Positions 1 through 8,606 of a stretch of 17,188 nucleotides of DNA are shown one piece after another; the first letter of the stretch is position 1, and every line of letters begins with the position of its first letter. This stretch comes from DATESN01 sp035270785 (GTDB taxonomy: Bacteria; Bacillota; Clostridia; Lachnospirales; Lachnospiraceae). The notes beneath the pieces were generated by a model, which saw nothing but the letters and a program-made list of their open reading frames with translations, was not told the DNA's origin and did not search any database. The position numbers and the translations under genes are program-made. The stretch lies in the NCBI GenBank assembly GCA_035270785.1, contig DATESN010000120.1:1-17188 (forward strand), given 5' to 3'.

Positions 1-846
1 TTTTGGATCTTCTGGATTAGGATAATCTAGGGTAGTGAATTTTGGATCTGGAAGTTCTTGCTCTGGGACAACATACACATGTTTAAATCCCAGCTCTGCC
101 AATACACGACGGACTGGAATATTCCCAGTTCCATGAAAAGGAGTGTATACAATCTTAATGTCATTTGCCACTTCTTTTATAATCTCTGGATGTATAATTT
201 GTTTTTTCAATTCAATCATATAGGCATCGTCAATTTCCGCACCAATTACAATATATAGCCCTTGTTCCATGGCAGATTTCTTGTCCATTGTTTTTACGTC
301 TCTATAATCTGTTACGTTATTTACTTCATCAATTACTTCTTGATCTCTAGGTTCCGCAATTTGTGCCCCATCTGACCAATACACTTTATAGCCATTGTAC
401 TCTGGTGGGTTGTGACTTGCTGTAACTACAATACCAGCTGTGCATCCCAACCTTCTAACTGCAAAAGATAATTCAGGAGTTGGTCTTAGTGATTCAAATA
501 CATACGCTTTAATTCCATTAGCAGCCATGCATAATGCTGCTTCGTCTGTAAACTCAGGGGACATAAAACGAGAATCATAGGCTATTGCTATCCCCTTTTC
601 CTTAGCATTATTCTTAATAATGTAATTCGCAAGTCCTTGGGTTGCTTTCCGAACCGTATAGATATTCATACGGTTCGTTCCAGCTCCAATCACTCCTCGA
701 AGACCACCCGTTCCAAAGGATAAATCTTTATAAAAGCGATCTTCTATTTCTGTTTCATTATTTTTTATTGCTAATAATTCATTTTTTGTATCTTGATCAA
801 AGTATCCGTCTTCTAACCAAGAGTTATATTTCTCCATAAAATTCAT
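1..846 (-). CDS. pgcA: Phospho-sugar mutase (phosphoglucomutase type), 5' part only
   Basis: Partial gene: 282 codons are visible and the 3' part lies beyond the left edge; relatives usually have about 550-580 residues. The N-terminal region carries GTGGLRG at residues 45-51, the phosphoserine loop TASHNP at 142-147 (Ser144 is the residue that is phosphorylated in this family) followed by NGYK, and YTPFHGTG at 234-241. These mark the alpha-D-phosphohexomutase superfamily, and the YNGYKVYW context favours the phosphoglucomutase branch over GlmM. It would interconvert glucose-6-phosphate and glucose-1-phosphate in the cytosol. Glucose-1-phosphate is the substrate of RmlA, encoded in the same cluster, so the gene fits as precursor supply. 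The start at 846 has AGGAGAG about 5 bases upstream; an in-frame ATG at 836 is less well placed. Family is clear, exact sugar preference is inferred. Confidence 0.9.
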   Translation of the reverse strand, partial: MNFMEKYNSWLEDGYFDQDTKNELLAIKNNETEIEDRFYKDLSFGTGGLRGVIGAGTNRMNIYTVRKATQGLANYIIKNNAKEKGIAIAYDSRFMSPEFTDEAALCMAANGIKAYVFESLRPTPELSFAVRRLGCTAGIVVTASHNPPEYNGYKVYWSDGAQIAEPRDQEVIDEVNNVTDYRDVKTMDKKSAMEQGLYIVIGAEIDDAYMIELKKQIIHPEIIKEVANDIKIVYTPFHGTGNIPVRRVLAELGFKHVYVVPEQELPDPKFTTLDYPNPEDPK

Positions 847-866
847 ATTTCTCTCCTGTCTGCATG

Positions 867-893
867 AACTTTAAATCTTTCAGATTTAAAGTT
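867..893 (-). repeat. Perfect inverted repeat in the leader of the mutase gene
   Basis: Two 11-base arms (867-877 and 883-893) with a 5-base loop form a perfect AT-rich hairpin in the 59-base gap between the GT2 gene stop and the phospho-sugar mutase start. There is no T-run after it on the minus strand, so it is not a standard rho-independent terminator. It could be an operator, an RNA processing or stability hairpin, or a weak attenuator between the export genes and the mutase. Confidence 0.6.
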
Positions 894-905
894 GTAAATC
901 ATTTC

Positions 906-2891
906 CTATTTTAACACAAAATCACTATGGTCTAAAGAAAAATTAATATTAAAATAAGGATCCCCTTTTTCCAATACTTCTTTCCACTTTATTTTAAACT
1001 GGTTGCATTCCTCTTCATAGCGGCTGGCGCGATCCCCTTTGTCATCCATTCCTCTTGACTTTGACTCAAAATGAAAGAGCTCCGCAAAGGGTGTAAATAC
1101 ATTTAGATATCCTTCTTCTCTGACCCTTAGACAAAAATCAACATCATTTAAGGCTACTGCAAAATCATCACTTAGGCCGCCTAGTTTGTCATAAAGATCC
1201 CTTGCCACCATAAGGCAGGCTCCCGTTACCGCCGAAACATTTTGAGCGTAACATAATCTTCCCATGTATCCAAGATTCTCTTTATTAATTTTGTAATGAC
1301 TATGTCCTGCTGTTCTATGGGCTCCCATTCCAAGGACGATTCCAGCATGTTGAATGGTGTAATCTTCATAATATAATTTGGCTCCCACACAACCCACATC
1401 TTCTCTTTGGGCATACATCAACATTTCTTCCATCCAGTTAATGGTAATCACTTGAGTATCATTGTTTAATAACAAAATATAGTCACCCGTGGACACGTTA
1501 ACACCGAAGTTATTAATGGTAGAATAGTTGAAATTTCCTTCATAGGTAACCACTTGAATTCTTGGATGTTTTTTAATCTCTTCATAATACACGAAGATTT
1601 CCTTATCTACACTATTATTCTCTACTACGATGATCTCATAATTTTCATAGGTAGATTTATCTAGTATGGATGAAATACATCGATTCAAATCTTCATAGTG
1701 ATCCTTATTAGCAATCACTATAGACACTTTCGGATTATATAACACCTGATATTTAACTCTAAAAATAGTTTCAAATGCCCTGGTGCTTTCAATCTCAAAG
1801 TTTGTGAATCCTTTGCTTGTTAAATGGGCCGCAACTGCTCCTCTTGCTGCTTCAATGGCATAAGTTTTAGCACCAATTCCAGATGCAACACTACCCTTGT
1901 GAGAACGCCAGTAATATAAAATCTTAGGAACATGTACAATATTTTTTGCGTTGGCTGTAAGTCGTAAGATCATATCGTGATCTTGGCTACCGTCAAATTG
2001 GGTTCGAAATAATTCTGTTCCCTCTAATAATTCTCTGGAAAATACGCTAAAGTGGCAAATATAATTATTGGCTCTTAAATTATCAATGGAATAATCTGGT
2101 TTGAGATGAAGGGTAATCATATTGTTAATACTTTTTCCTTTGAAAGTTACTTCGTCACAATACAAGTAATCTGCATGATGATCACAAATCTCTTTCATAT
2201 ATTCAAATAAAACGTTGGGGTGTAGCACATCATCATGGTCAAATAAACCGATATATTCCCCCGTTGCCATTTTAAAACACTCATTGGTATTCCCTGAAAT
2301 TCCTTGATTCTTCTCCAGCTTCTTATAAATAATGCGTGAATCCTTCGCCCTATACTGATTGCAAATTTCCCCAACAAATTGATGTTCCTTGTCAGAACCA
2401 TCTGCAAGGCATAACTCCCAATTTTCATAGGTCTGATTCACAACAGAATCCATCATTTCTTCTAGAAAATGCTTTGGGGTATTATATAAAGGAACTAAAA
2501 TACTAATTTTAATCTTTTTATGAAAAGGATAGGACATGATTTCGTTTCTTACTGATGCAGATGGAAAACTTGCCGTACCGTGTTTATACTTTGCCCTTTT
2601 TTCTATAGCCTTTTGTTTTAATTTACGAGCAACCCCTTTGGGGCTTCCCAACCTTTTTATTCTATCTTTTGTTCGGATGATAACGTGTAACACACTTCGA
2701 AAAGGCTTTGACATCTTCCAGATTGGATTATTTTTAATTCTCTTTAATTTAAAATCTAAATCCTCCACACAACGATTTGCATCTGCTAGCTTGCCTGTGA
2801 GGATTCCGTTCTTTTGTTTTTCCTTTTCATATGCTTCTTTATAATACTCTTGAAGATTAGTCACAGCTTCCGTCTCTTTTTGTTGTTCCAT
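906..2891 (-). CDS. Tandem-domain GT2 glycosyltransferase
   Basis: 661 residues with two family-2 glycosyltransferase domains. Residues 1-60 are charged and probably coiled coil, ending in NNPIWKMSKPFR, which resembles the W-x-x-[ST]-x-P-x-R element seen before many large bacterial GT domains. Domain 1 spans about 128-330: it opens with ISILVPLYN and carries DHDD at 218-221, the metal and nucleotide-sugar site. Domain 2 spans about 388-610: it opens with VSIVIANKD and carries LNND at 475-478 and NDVDFCLR at 582-589. No signal peptide or membrane span is seen, so it should work at the cytoplasmic face, adding sugars to the glycan exported by the neighbouring ABC transporter. Tandem GT2 proteins of this shape are common in rhamnan and O-antigen clusters; linkage and donor cannot be read from sequence. 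It starts 31 bases after the previous GT2 gene, with AAAAGGATAG as ribosome site. Confidence 0.9.
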   Translation of the reverse strand: MEQQKETEAVTNLQEYYKEAYEKEKQKNGILTGKLADANRCVEDLDFKLKRIKNNPIWKMSKPFRSVLHVIIRTKDRIKRLGSPKGVARKLKQKAIEKRAKYKHGTASFPSASVRNEIMSYPFHKKIKISILVPLYNTPKHFLEEMMDSVVNQTYENWELCLADGSDKEHQFVGEICNQYRAKDSRIIYKKLEKNQGISGNTNECFKMATGEYIGLFDHDDVLHPNVLFEYMKEICDHHADYLYCDEVTFKGKSINNMITLHLKPDYSIDNLRANNYICHFSVFSRELLEGTELFRTQFDGSQDHDMILRLTANAKNIVHVPKILYYWRSHKGSVASGIGAKTYAIEAARGAVAAHLTSKGFTNFEIESTRAFETIFRVKYQVLYNPKVSIVIANKDHYEDLNRCISSILDKSTYENYEIIVVENNSVDKEIFVYYEEIKKHPRIQVVTYEGNFNYSTINNFGVNVSTGDYILLLNNDTQVITINWMEEMLMYAQREDVGCVGAKLYYEDYTIQHAGIVLGMGAHRTAGHSHYKINKENLGYMGRLCYAQNVSAVTGACLMVARDLYDKLGGLSDDFAVALNDVDFCLRVREEGYLNVFTPFAELFHFESKSRGMDDKGDRASRYEEECNQFKIKWKEVLEKGDPYFNINFSLDHSDFVLK

Positions 2892-2922
2892 AATTTTCTA
2901 TCCTTTTCTTATACCATTTAAA

Positions 2923-5076
2923 TTATTTTGTAACAAGTAAATAAGAGTCTGTCCAATTAAGCAACTGTTGTCTGGAACATTGATCTTTTGCCAACACTCC
3001 TATTTGATAGTTTCCCACTTCCAAGGAAGCATGTTTAATTCTTGCTACAAATCCTACTAATTCTGTGTTTTTCTCTTGGGGTAAAATTGCCACTACATCC
3101 ATACGCACTCTTTTTAAAGTCTTACATGTATAAATAGTTGCTTTCTCTTTCTCTTTTAGAACTAGCTCTATTTTATATCTGGCATGGTCCATTCCCTGAA
3201 TGTAAGACCATCCTTCTACCAAATAGCGATTGTTTTCTTTATAGAGATCCATTTTTCTCTCCTGTGAGGCATCGTCGATTTGAATATGAAGGCATTCGTT
3301 AATCCATTCTTCCGAAATCTTACCCTTCCTTACAGGTGTCACAATATTACTTCCTACTCCTTCAAAATCATAGTGATAATTACAGCCATATGTTGGAGAA
3401 TTACTGATTAAATTCTTATTATAAAAAGGATCTTTATTTCTTAACTCTTCATGAAAGGAGTACAGCTTTTCTTTCTCCATTAATAAGCGGTCCCATTTTG
3501 CTTCATCCAAATCATCATGACCCCTACTAAAAGATTCATAATGATACATTATCACATCATTACGCTGTACATTGTAAAAGCCCTGTTCGTACAGACGAAA
3601 ACAAAAATCCACATCATTATAAGCTACTTCTAAGCTTTCCTGCAAACCCTTTACTTTTAAATATTTATCTTTTTTTATGAGGAGACAGGCCGCTGTTACT
3701 GCTATCATATCATACGTAACTTTATTACGACCATAATAATAGCTGACATCATCACCGAATCCAACCAATTTATGTGCTGGCCCAACTTCCATATTGGTCA
3801 CCCCCACATGCTGAATTCCTTGATTATAGGGATACAATAGCTTGGCACCAACCGCACCTACATGGGATAAGGAAGCTTGTCCAATCATTCGTTCTAGGAA
3901 ATCCTCCTGAATTACTTCCACATCATCATTTAAGAGCAAGATATATTCCCCTTTGGCTTCACTGACACCTCGGTTACACATCTTTGAGAAATTGAATTTC
4001 ATAGGTTCATAGATATATTCAAATTCTAAAGTTCTTGCTAACTGGGTAAGAATTGCTCGTTGATATCCGGTACTTCCATTATCTATTACGATAATTTCTA
4101 TAGATGGATACGTAGATAACGTCCTTATGGAACGAATGCATTTTTCAAGAATCTCACTATTATCTTTTGACGGAATAATAATAGATACAAGGGGATTGTC
4201 ATGAACTTCATAGACCGCATGATAGAACCCTTGTTGATCCTTTATAAAATCCACTTTACAATTACGTTCTTTACACGCCTCTTTTTTTATCTCTACAAAC
4301 TTTTCCTGTGTTCCTGGAATAGTTTGATCGGTAGTAAGCTTTTTTTCCAGTCCCTCTACATCTAACTCTTCTTCATCCTCCATGATACTGGCCAAATCTT
4401 CTTGCAATAACCACTTATGGAACAAAATGAATGGTAGATGCTTGATTCTTTGGGCATTTGTTATGGAAGGGCAGGAATCACTCATTACATGATGGGTTAC
4501 TTTTAATAAAAGATTGTAAATACTAACTTGATAATCTTCGCTCACAGGTTGCAAAAACGATTCTATTTCTCTCGTTCTTACAGCAAAGATGCTGCCAAAA
4601 TAATTGAATGACATTAATGTGTCAGGAGAGAAATCCGGCTTAAACCATGGAGCAACCCTTCCAAACAAACTGATGCAATCTTCATCTCCATAAACAAGTG
4701 AAGTATCGTCATGCTCCTTAAAGGCATTACAAAGAGTCCGAATTGCATGTTTTGTTAAATATCCTTTGCTCTCTACAAAGATTATAATATCTGAGGATAA
4801 ACTTTTATTCCCAGCAAAGCTTTCCGTAAACTTTTCCGCAAATTTACTGGAAAACTCATACATGGGGATCACTTCATAACGAAATCCCGCGCTTTTTCCG
4901 CAAGTTCCTTTTATTTCTTCTGGGGTATCTTTCAATGCCCAATCCCGATTCAAGCCTTCCGTTTCTTTGATCCATTGCTTGTAGGGGTTTTTCTGAATAA
5001 AAAGTTTTTTGTCGAATTTTTTCTTACACCTACTTACTTGGATATCTTGAAGTAGGTCTTTTATTTTAGCCAACAT
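2923..5076 (-). CDS. Large GT2 glycosyltransferase with degenerate first domain and C-terminal beta domain
   Basis: 717 residues. One clear GT2 domain covers about 295-520: VSIIIPSKD at the start, LNDD at 382-385 as the DXD-type site, and NDVDFCFR at 487-494. The region 95-225 looks like the back half of a GT2 domain (VYGDEDCISLFGR, then WFKPDFSPDTL) but lacks the canonical nucleotide-binding opening strand, so the first domain is probably shortened or inactive. Residues about 600-717 form a separate beta-rich module with a VEGW element, as found at the end of some teichoic-acid and rhamnan glycosyltransferases. It is cytoplasmic, with no membrane span. It lies between the methyltransferase/kinase gene and the second GT2 gene, so it likely builds the same glycan. 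The ribosome site AGGAGAAA belongs to the last unit of a 20-base tandem repeat upstream. Donor sugar is unknown. Confidence 0.88.
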   Translation of the reverse strand: MLAKIKDLLQDIQVSRCKKKFDKKLFIQKNPYKQWIKETEGLNRDWALKDTPEEIKGTCGKSAGFRYEVIPMYEFSSKFAEKFTESFAGNKSLSSDIIIFVESKGYLTKHAIRTLCNAFKEHDDTSLVYGDEDCISLFGRVAPWFKPDFSPDTLMSFNYFGSIFAVRTREIESFLQPVSEDYQVSIYNLLLKVTHHVMSDSCPSITNAQRIKHLPFILFHKWLLQEDLASIMEDEEELDVEGLEKKLTTDQTIPGTQEKFVEIKKEACKERNCKVDFIKDQQGFYHAVYEVHDNPLVSIIIPSKDNSEILEKCIRSIRTLSTYPSIEIIVIDNGSTGYQRAILTQLARTLEFEYIYEPMKFNFSKMCNRGVSEAKGEYILLLNDDVEVIQEDFLERMIGQASLSHVGAVGAKLLYPYNQGIQHVGVTNMEVGPAHKLVGFGDDVSYYYGRNKVTYDMIAVTAACLLIKKDKYLKVKGLQESLEVAYNDVDFCFRLYEQGFYNVQRNDVIMYHYESFSRGHDDLDEAKWDRLLMEKEKLYSFHEELRNKDPFYNKNLISNSPTYGCNYHYDFEGVGSNIVTPVRKGKISEEWINECLHIQIDDASQERKMDLYKENNRYLVEGWSYIQGMDHARYKIELVLKEKEKATIYTCKTLKRVRMDVVAILPQEKNTELVGFVARIKHASLEVGNYQIGVLAKDQCSRQQLLNWTDSYLLVTK

Positions 5077-5080
5077 ATTT

Positions 5081-5160
5081 TCTCCTATTGAAACAGCGTT
5101 TCTCCTATTGAGACAGCGTTTATCCTATTGAGATAGTGTTTGTGCCATAGAAATAGTGAG
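5081..5160 (-). repeat. 20-base tandem repeat, four units, across a gene junction
   Basis: Units are 5081-5100, 5101-5120, 5121-5140 and a decayed 5141-5160. The first two differ at one base; the third has about four further changes. Read on the minus strand, each of the first three units has the core CAATAG followed by GGA. The unit at 5121-5140 therefore supplies the stop codon of the methyltransferase/kinase gene, and the unit at 5081-5100 supplies the Shine-Dalgarno sequence of the downstream GT2 gene. Duplication has thus copied a stop-plus-ribosome-site element. Confidence 0.85.
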
Positions 5161-7224
5161 AGATGTAATCTCCATTTGTATGGTGAGCAATGCCCCTACT
5201 CGTTGTTCTTCCTCTGTTAGGTTTACTGTTATATTTGGATCATTGGTTGCAAATACATAGCTACTATTTGCAATTTTATGACCATTGGTCATAAGGAACT
5301 TCTGCGTAGAATTAAAAAATATACTTTTACCTTGAAGGATGTTTCTTGCAGGGCCATTTCCATCTTTGACGTTTTTACAACTAACTGAGAACTTTTTAAA
5401 TGATATCACACATGCTTCCATAGCGGGGTCAACCCTTAGCGCTTTTCTTCCTGGTGGAATCTTTATTTCACACAATATCTCATGTTCCCCTATGTAAGCA
5501 TTTTCAACAAAATATGCATTTTCCTCTGAAAATCCAGCTCCCATATCCTCATAGATCTGAACAGCGCTTTTACTAGTTGGAACATCTGTTTCCAGATTTT
5601 CATAGGGATTGGTAACTAAATAACCAATGGCATTTCTGATTTCACTCATGGCAAGACGCTGTCCCGTCACTTTTTTTTGAAAAATACTCTCTTCCACGAT
5701 TACCTGATCCGTTACTTCCTTTGTTACACCTAGTGATTCTAGTTCCTTCTGAAGGTTATGATCTATAAAATCTTTTCTATGAACAGAACCCAAACTGTAA
5801 CAATACAATGCTCTTGCTAGGAGTGAAACTGTGGGAATACTTTTTTCAAAGGTCCACTCATAATCTATGACATGCCATTTGTCTCCGTCTACCATAATAT
5901 TCCCAAAAATAAGATCCAAATCCGTTACATTGGCTTCTATATTATAATTGATATTTTCTACATATTCTTGTAAAAGGGATACAAACTTTTCTATATTATC
6001 TTTTTCTATACATTCATCAAAAAGTTCTTCTAAGGTTTTTCCTTCTACAAATTGAAATGCAATCTTATCGCCTTTTAACTCGCATGTATTAATAAAAATC
6101 TTACTTCCTGCAAAACGATTCGTTAACAGTTTATTTGCTTTATCAATATTTGTTACATGGTCCACTGCAGCTTTTGTAAGTGGTGTTTTTTGAACCCACC
6201 GTTTTCCATCCCCATCTATCAAAATATCTGTTCGAATTGCATATTCTGGTGCCCTATCATTAGAACATTTCGTATATAAAACATCCAACTCTTTTCCAAT
6301 AATCATAAGATAGGAATTGGAGTATAGGGAAAATAGATCTTCTCTAATGATTGTATCAAAAACATTTTTTTCATCAAATAATTGTAATCTACTACGATCA
6401 AAATTACGCAGATTATCCGTTAGTTCCCCTATCTTTGGTAAATACTTATCTGAAAAGATGGTAGTCATAAATTTATAATCTGGGTATGGATAGTAAAAAG
6501 AATATTCTTCTATCCCAGAATCCGCACATATTTTTTCCAATCCGTTTCTTGTAAAAGTGCGAACTCCTCCCCCTTTTTTATAATCTTCAATACCAACAAA
6601 AAAATCACCTACATGATCTTCTTTACAACCTGCCCAATACTTTAATCCAAATTTATTTTCAATGGCAATTACAATTCTTCCATCTTTATTTAAATGCTTC
6701 TTTAGAATATTCATAAAGTCTACATAAGGGGTTTCACTACCCATATATCCCTGGCCGTATTCAAACACCCCGATTAAAAAAATGTAATCAAAATCATTGG
6801 GGAGTTGTGCTTCTACATCTTTAAAATTTCCGACATTAATAACAATATTATCACATTCTTGATGGCGATAAGCATTAATATGACTTCTTTTTTTTGATAA
6901 ATCAATGCAGGTCACACTGCCTGCTTTTCGAGAAAGTGCTCCTGTAATGGCGCCACATCCTGATCCCACTTCTAAAACCTTCTTAGATTTGTCTACTGGA
7001 ATCCAATCAATAATATTTTCCCGCAGGGGAGACAAATGATAAAGAATCGGCCAACTAGCTTTTTCTTCAATGATTTGTTGATAGGATTCTGATGGATTAT
7101 CTTTTACGATTGATAGCAATTCATCTTCTACAACCCCATCACAATACAAGTCAACCCCAGGATAGAATTTGTAATCAAGTGTTACTTTTCCAATTTGTTC
7201 TGTCATCACTGTTTGTTCTGTCAT
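5125..7224 (-). CDS. Methyltransferase / kinase-like / beta-domain fusion (WbdD-like layout)
   Basis: About 699 residues; numbering here is from the GTG at 7227, one codon earlier. Residues about 80-250 are a class I SAM-dependent methyltransferase with EVGSGCGAITG at 86-96 as the SAM loop. Residues about 330-540 look like a protein-kinase/aminoglycoside-phosphotransferase fold: WVQK (Lys347) as the possible ATP lysine, DLDLIFGN with Asp438 and Asn443 in the D-x4-N catalytic-loop spacing, and IDYEW with Asp455 as the metal-binding Asp. The usual catalytic-loop His is replaced by Asp436. Residues about 575-700 are beta-rich with LRVDP and NDPNITVNL, suggesting a jelly-roll, perhaps sugar binding. 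Methyltransferase followed by kinase is the order in WbdD, which caps the E. coli O9a chain; a capping role here is inference. ATG at 7224 overlaps the upstream TGA by one base and has AGGA 7-8 bases before it; GTG at 7227 and ATG at 7206 are alternatives. Confidence 0.8.
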   Translation of the reverse strand: MTEQTVMTEQIGKVTLDYKFYPGVDLYCDGVVEDELLSIVKDNPSESYQQIIEEKASWPILYHLSPLRENIIDWIPVDKSKKVLEVGSGCGAITGALSRKAGSVTCIDLSKKRSHINAYRHQECDNIVINVGNFKDVEAQLPNDFDYIFLIGVFEYGQGYMGSETPYVDFMNILKKHLNKDGRIVIAIENKFGLKYWAGCKEDHVGDFFVGIEDYKKGGGVRTFTRNGLEKICADSGIEEYSFYYPYPDYKFMTTIFSDKYLPKIGELTDNLRNFDRSRLQLFDEKNVFDTIIREDLFSLYSNSYLMIIGKELDVLYTKCSNDRAPEYAIRTDILIDGDGKRWVQKTPLTKAAVDHVTNIDKANKLLTNRFAGSKIFINTCELKGDKIAFQFVEGKTLEELFDECIEKDNIEKFVSLLQEYVENINYNIEANVTDLDLIFGNIMVDGDKWHVIDYEWTFEKSIPTVSLLARALYCYSLGSVHRKDFIDHNLQKELESLGVTKEVTDQVIVEESIFQKKVTGQRLAMSEIRNAIGYLVTNPYENLETDVPTSKSAVQIYEDMGAGFSEENAYFVENAYIGEHEILCEIKIPPGRKALRVDPAMEACVISFKKFSVSCKNVKDGNGPARNILQGKSIFFNSTQKFLMTNGHKIANSSYVFATNDPNITVNLTEEEQRVGALLTIQMEITSLTISMAQTLSQ

Positions 7225-7227
7225 CAC
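7192..7227 (-). repeat. 18-base tandem duplication that doubles a start site
   Basis: Two head-to-tail 18-base units (7210-7227 and 7192-7209), identical except for the last two bases. Each begins GTGATGACAGAACAAA on the minus strand, so the duplication gives two GTGATG start candidates in the same frame and an N-terminus with two MTEQ copies. The unit is six codons, so loss or gain keeps the reading frame. Confidence 0.85.
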
Positions 7228-8591
7228 TTATTCCTTTTCCCATTTACAATTTTTATAGTTGAGTCCATGTCATAAAATCCAACTGTATTTTTGTCCGAAA
7301 TAACGGAAATATTAAGTACATCGTATAATCTGTGATAAACTGCAAAGTCACTACCTTCATACCCTGTAAGACCTAGGGAAAGCAGATAATCTCCACCTTG
7401 TAAGCTCATTTTTTGAGAAAAAACAACCGTAATCCTGTCTCCCGCATTCACAGGTTCTAGAAATGATTTTTCAAACATCGTGTTCGTACCTGTAATTTCA
7501 GTTCCTTTTGCATCTTTAATAGAAAATGCAAAAATAGGGGCCGGTAAACTGTGATAACAATCTACTGTCATATGAATATGAAATTCACTCCCTTTTAGTA
7601 AGGCATTGGACTGATTTCCAAACTCATCACTTAAATAATATTCTACAATTTCAGCCTGCTTTGTTCCATATTCTAAAAGGGTAGGATTATCTTGTATACC
7701 CTTCTTTTCAAAAGACGATGCTTCCAATATATCCACATCATCTAGCAAGCTATTGCTTCTGTCTCCTGTTACTTCTTGTTCCTCTGGCATCTTATATTGA
7801 CCTACAAGAACTTGCTTATATACATTAATCATTTCTTTTGGGGTGCCTTCTCCCAATTTTTTTCCTTGGTTTAACAAAATAACCCTATCGCAGTACTTGC
7901 TAATACTACTTAAATCATGGCTTACAAAGATAATTGTTTTGCCAAGTGTTTTAAACTCTTCAAATTTGTGATAGCATTTTGATTGAAAGAAAACATCTCC
8001 AACGGAAAGCGCCTCATCTACAATTAAGATCTCAGGATCAATGTTGATGGCAACTGAAAAAGCAAGACGAACAAACATTCCACTTGAATATGTTTTAACC
8101 GGTTGATAAACAAATTCACCAATATCTGCAAAGTCAAGAATATTCTGAAGCTTCCCATCAATCTCTGTTTTACTAAACCCGTTCATTGTACCGTTTAAAT
8201 AAATATTTTCTATCCCGGTGTATTCCATATTGAATCCAGCCCCTAGTTCTAGGAGTGCTTGAATTCTTCCATTTACAGTGAGATTTCCTCCTGTTTTGCT
8301 TAGTACACCTGTAATAATCTTTAAAAGAGTTGATTTACCAGAACCATTGGTTCCTATAATACCTACGGTTTCTCCTTGAAAAATCTGTATATTTACATTG
8401 TTTAGAGCAAAATGCTCCTTGAATAGCGGTGTTTTCTTTTTGCGTCTTAACCCTAGTGCTTCTTTCAATCGATCGGAAGGTTTATCGTATAATTTGTACA
8501 CCTTGCTTACATCATCTAAGGAAATCGCAATTGTTTGTTCTACTGCTTGTTCTACTGCTTGTTCTACTGCTTGTTCTATCATTTCACCCAT
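7224..8591 (-). CDS. ABC transporter ATPase with Wzt-like C-terminal domain
   Basis: Polysaccharide-export ATPase, 455 residues from the ATG at 8591. Nucleotide-binding domain: Walker A GTNGSGKST at 80-88, signature SSGM at 169-172 (SSG-type, as in Wzt/TagH proteins, in place of LSGG), Walker B ILIVDE at 188-193 and switch His225. Residues about 305-455 form a beta-sandwich-like domain resembling Wzt-C, which in the O9a system reads the chain end before export; simple TagH/RfbE ATPases lack it. It should pair with the permease encoded just upstream. The N-terminus carries a run of VEQA repeats. The start is chosen because GGGAG lies 8 bases before this ATG, whereas the GTG at 8600 overlaps GGGAG itself; ATG at 8582 is a weaker choice. 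The gene begins 15 bases after the permease stop, and its own stop overlaps the next start. Confidence 0.93.
   Translation of the reverse strand: MGEMIEQAVEQAVEQAVEQTIAISLDDVSKVYKLYDKPSDRLKEALGLRRKKKTPLFKEHFALNNVNIQIFQGETVGIIGTNGSGKSTLLKIITGVLSKTGGNLTVNGRIQALLELGAGFNMEYTGIENIYLNGTMNGFSKTEIDGKLQNILDFADIGEFVYQPVKTYSSGMFVRLAFSVAINIDPEILIVDEALSVGDVFFQSKCYHKFEEFKTLGKTIIFVSHDLSSISKYCDRVILLNQGKKLGEGTPKEMINVYKQVLVGQYKMPEEQEVTGDRSNSLLDDVDILEASSFEKKGIQDNPTLLEYGTKQAEIVEYYLSDEFGNQSNALLKGSEFHIHMTVDCYHSLPAPIFAFSIKDAKGTEITGTNTMFEKSFLEPVNAGDRITVVFSQKMSLQGGDYLLSLGLTGYEGSDFAVYHRLYDVLNISVISDKNTVGFYDMDSTIKIVNGKRNK
8535..8578 (-). repeat. 12-base perfect tandem repeat in the ATPase N-terminus
   Basis: Three identical 12-base units (8535-8546, 8547-8558, 8559-8570) plus eight bases of a fourth. 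They encode repeated Glu-Gln-Ala-Val just after the start and before the ATPase fold. The four-codon unit keeps frame whatever the copy number, so strains could differ in the length of this short tail. Confidence 0.9.
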
Positions 8592-8606
8592 AGCGGTCAC
8601 TCCCTT

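Noticed and set aside
2536..2844. 102-codon hydrophobic open frame on the plus strand
   Set aside because: It is antisense to the charged N-terminal region of the tandem GT2 gene; Lys/Glu-rich coding sequence commonly gives Phe/Leu-rich reverse frames.
5081..5160. Short CRISPR-like array
   Set aside because: The 20-base units are directly adjacent with no spacers, overlap a coding end, and no cas gene is present.
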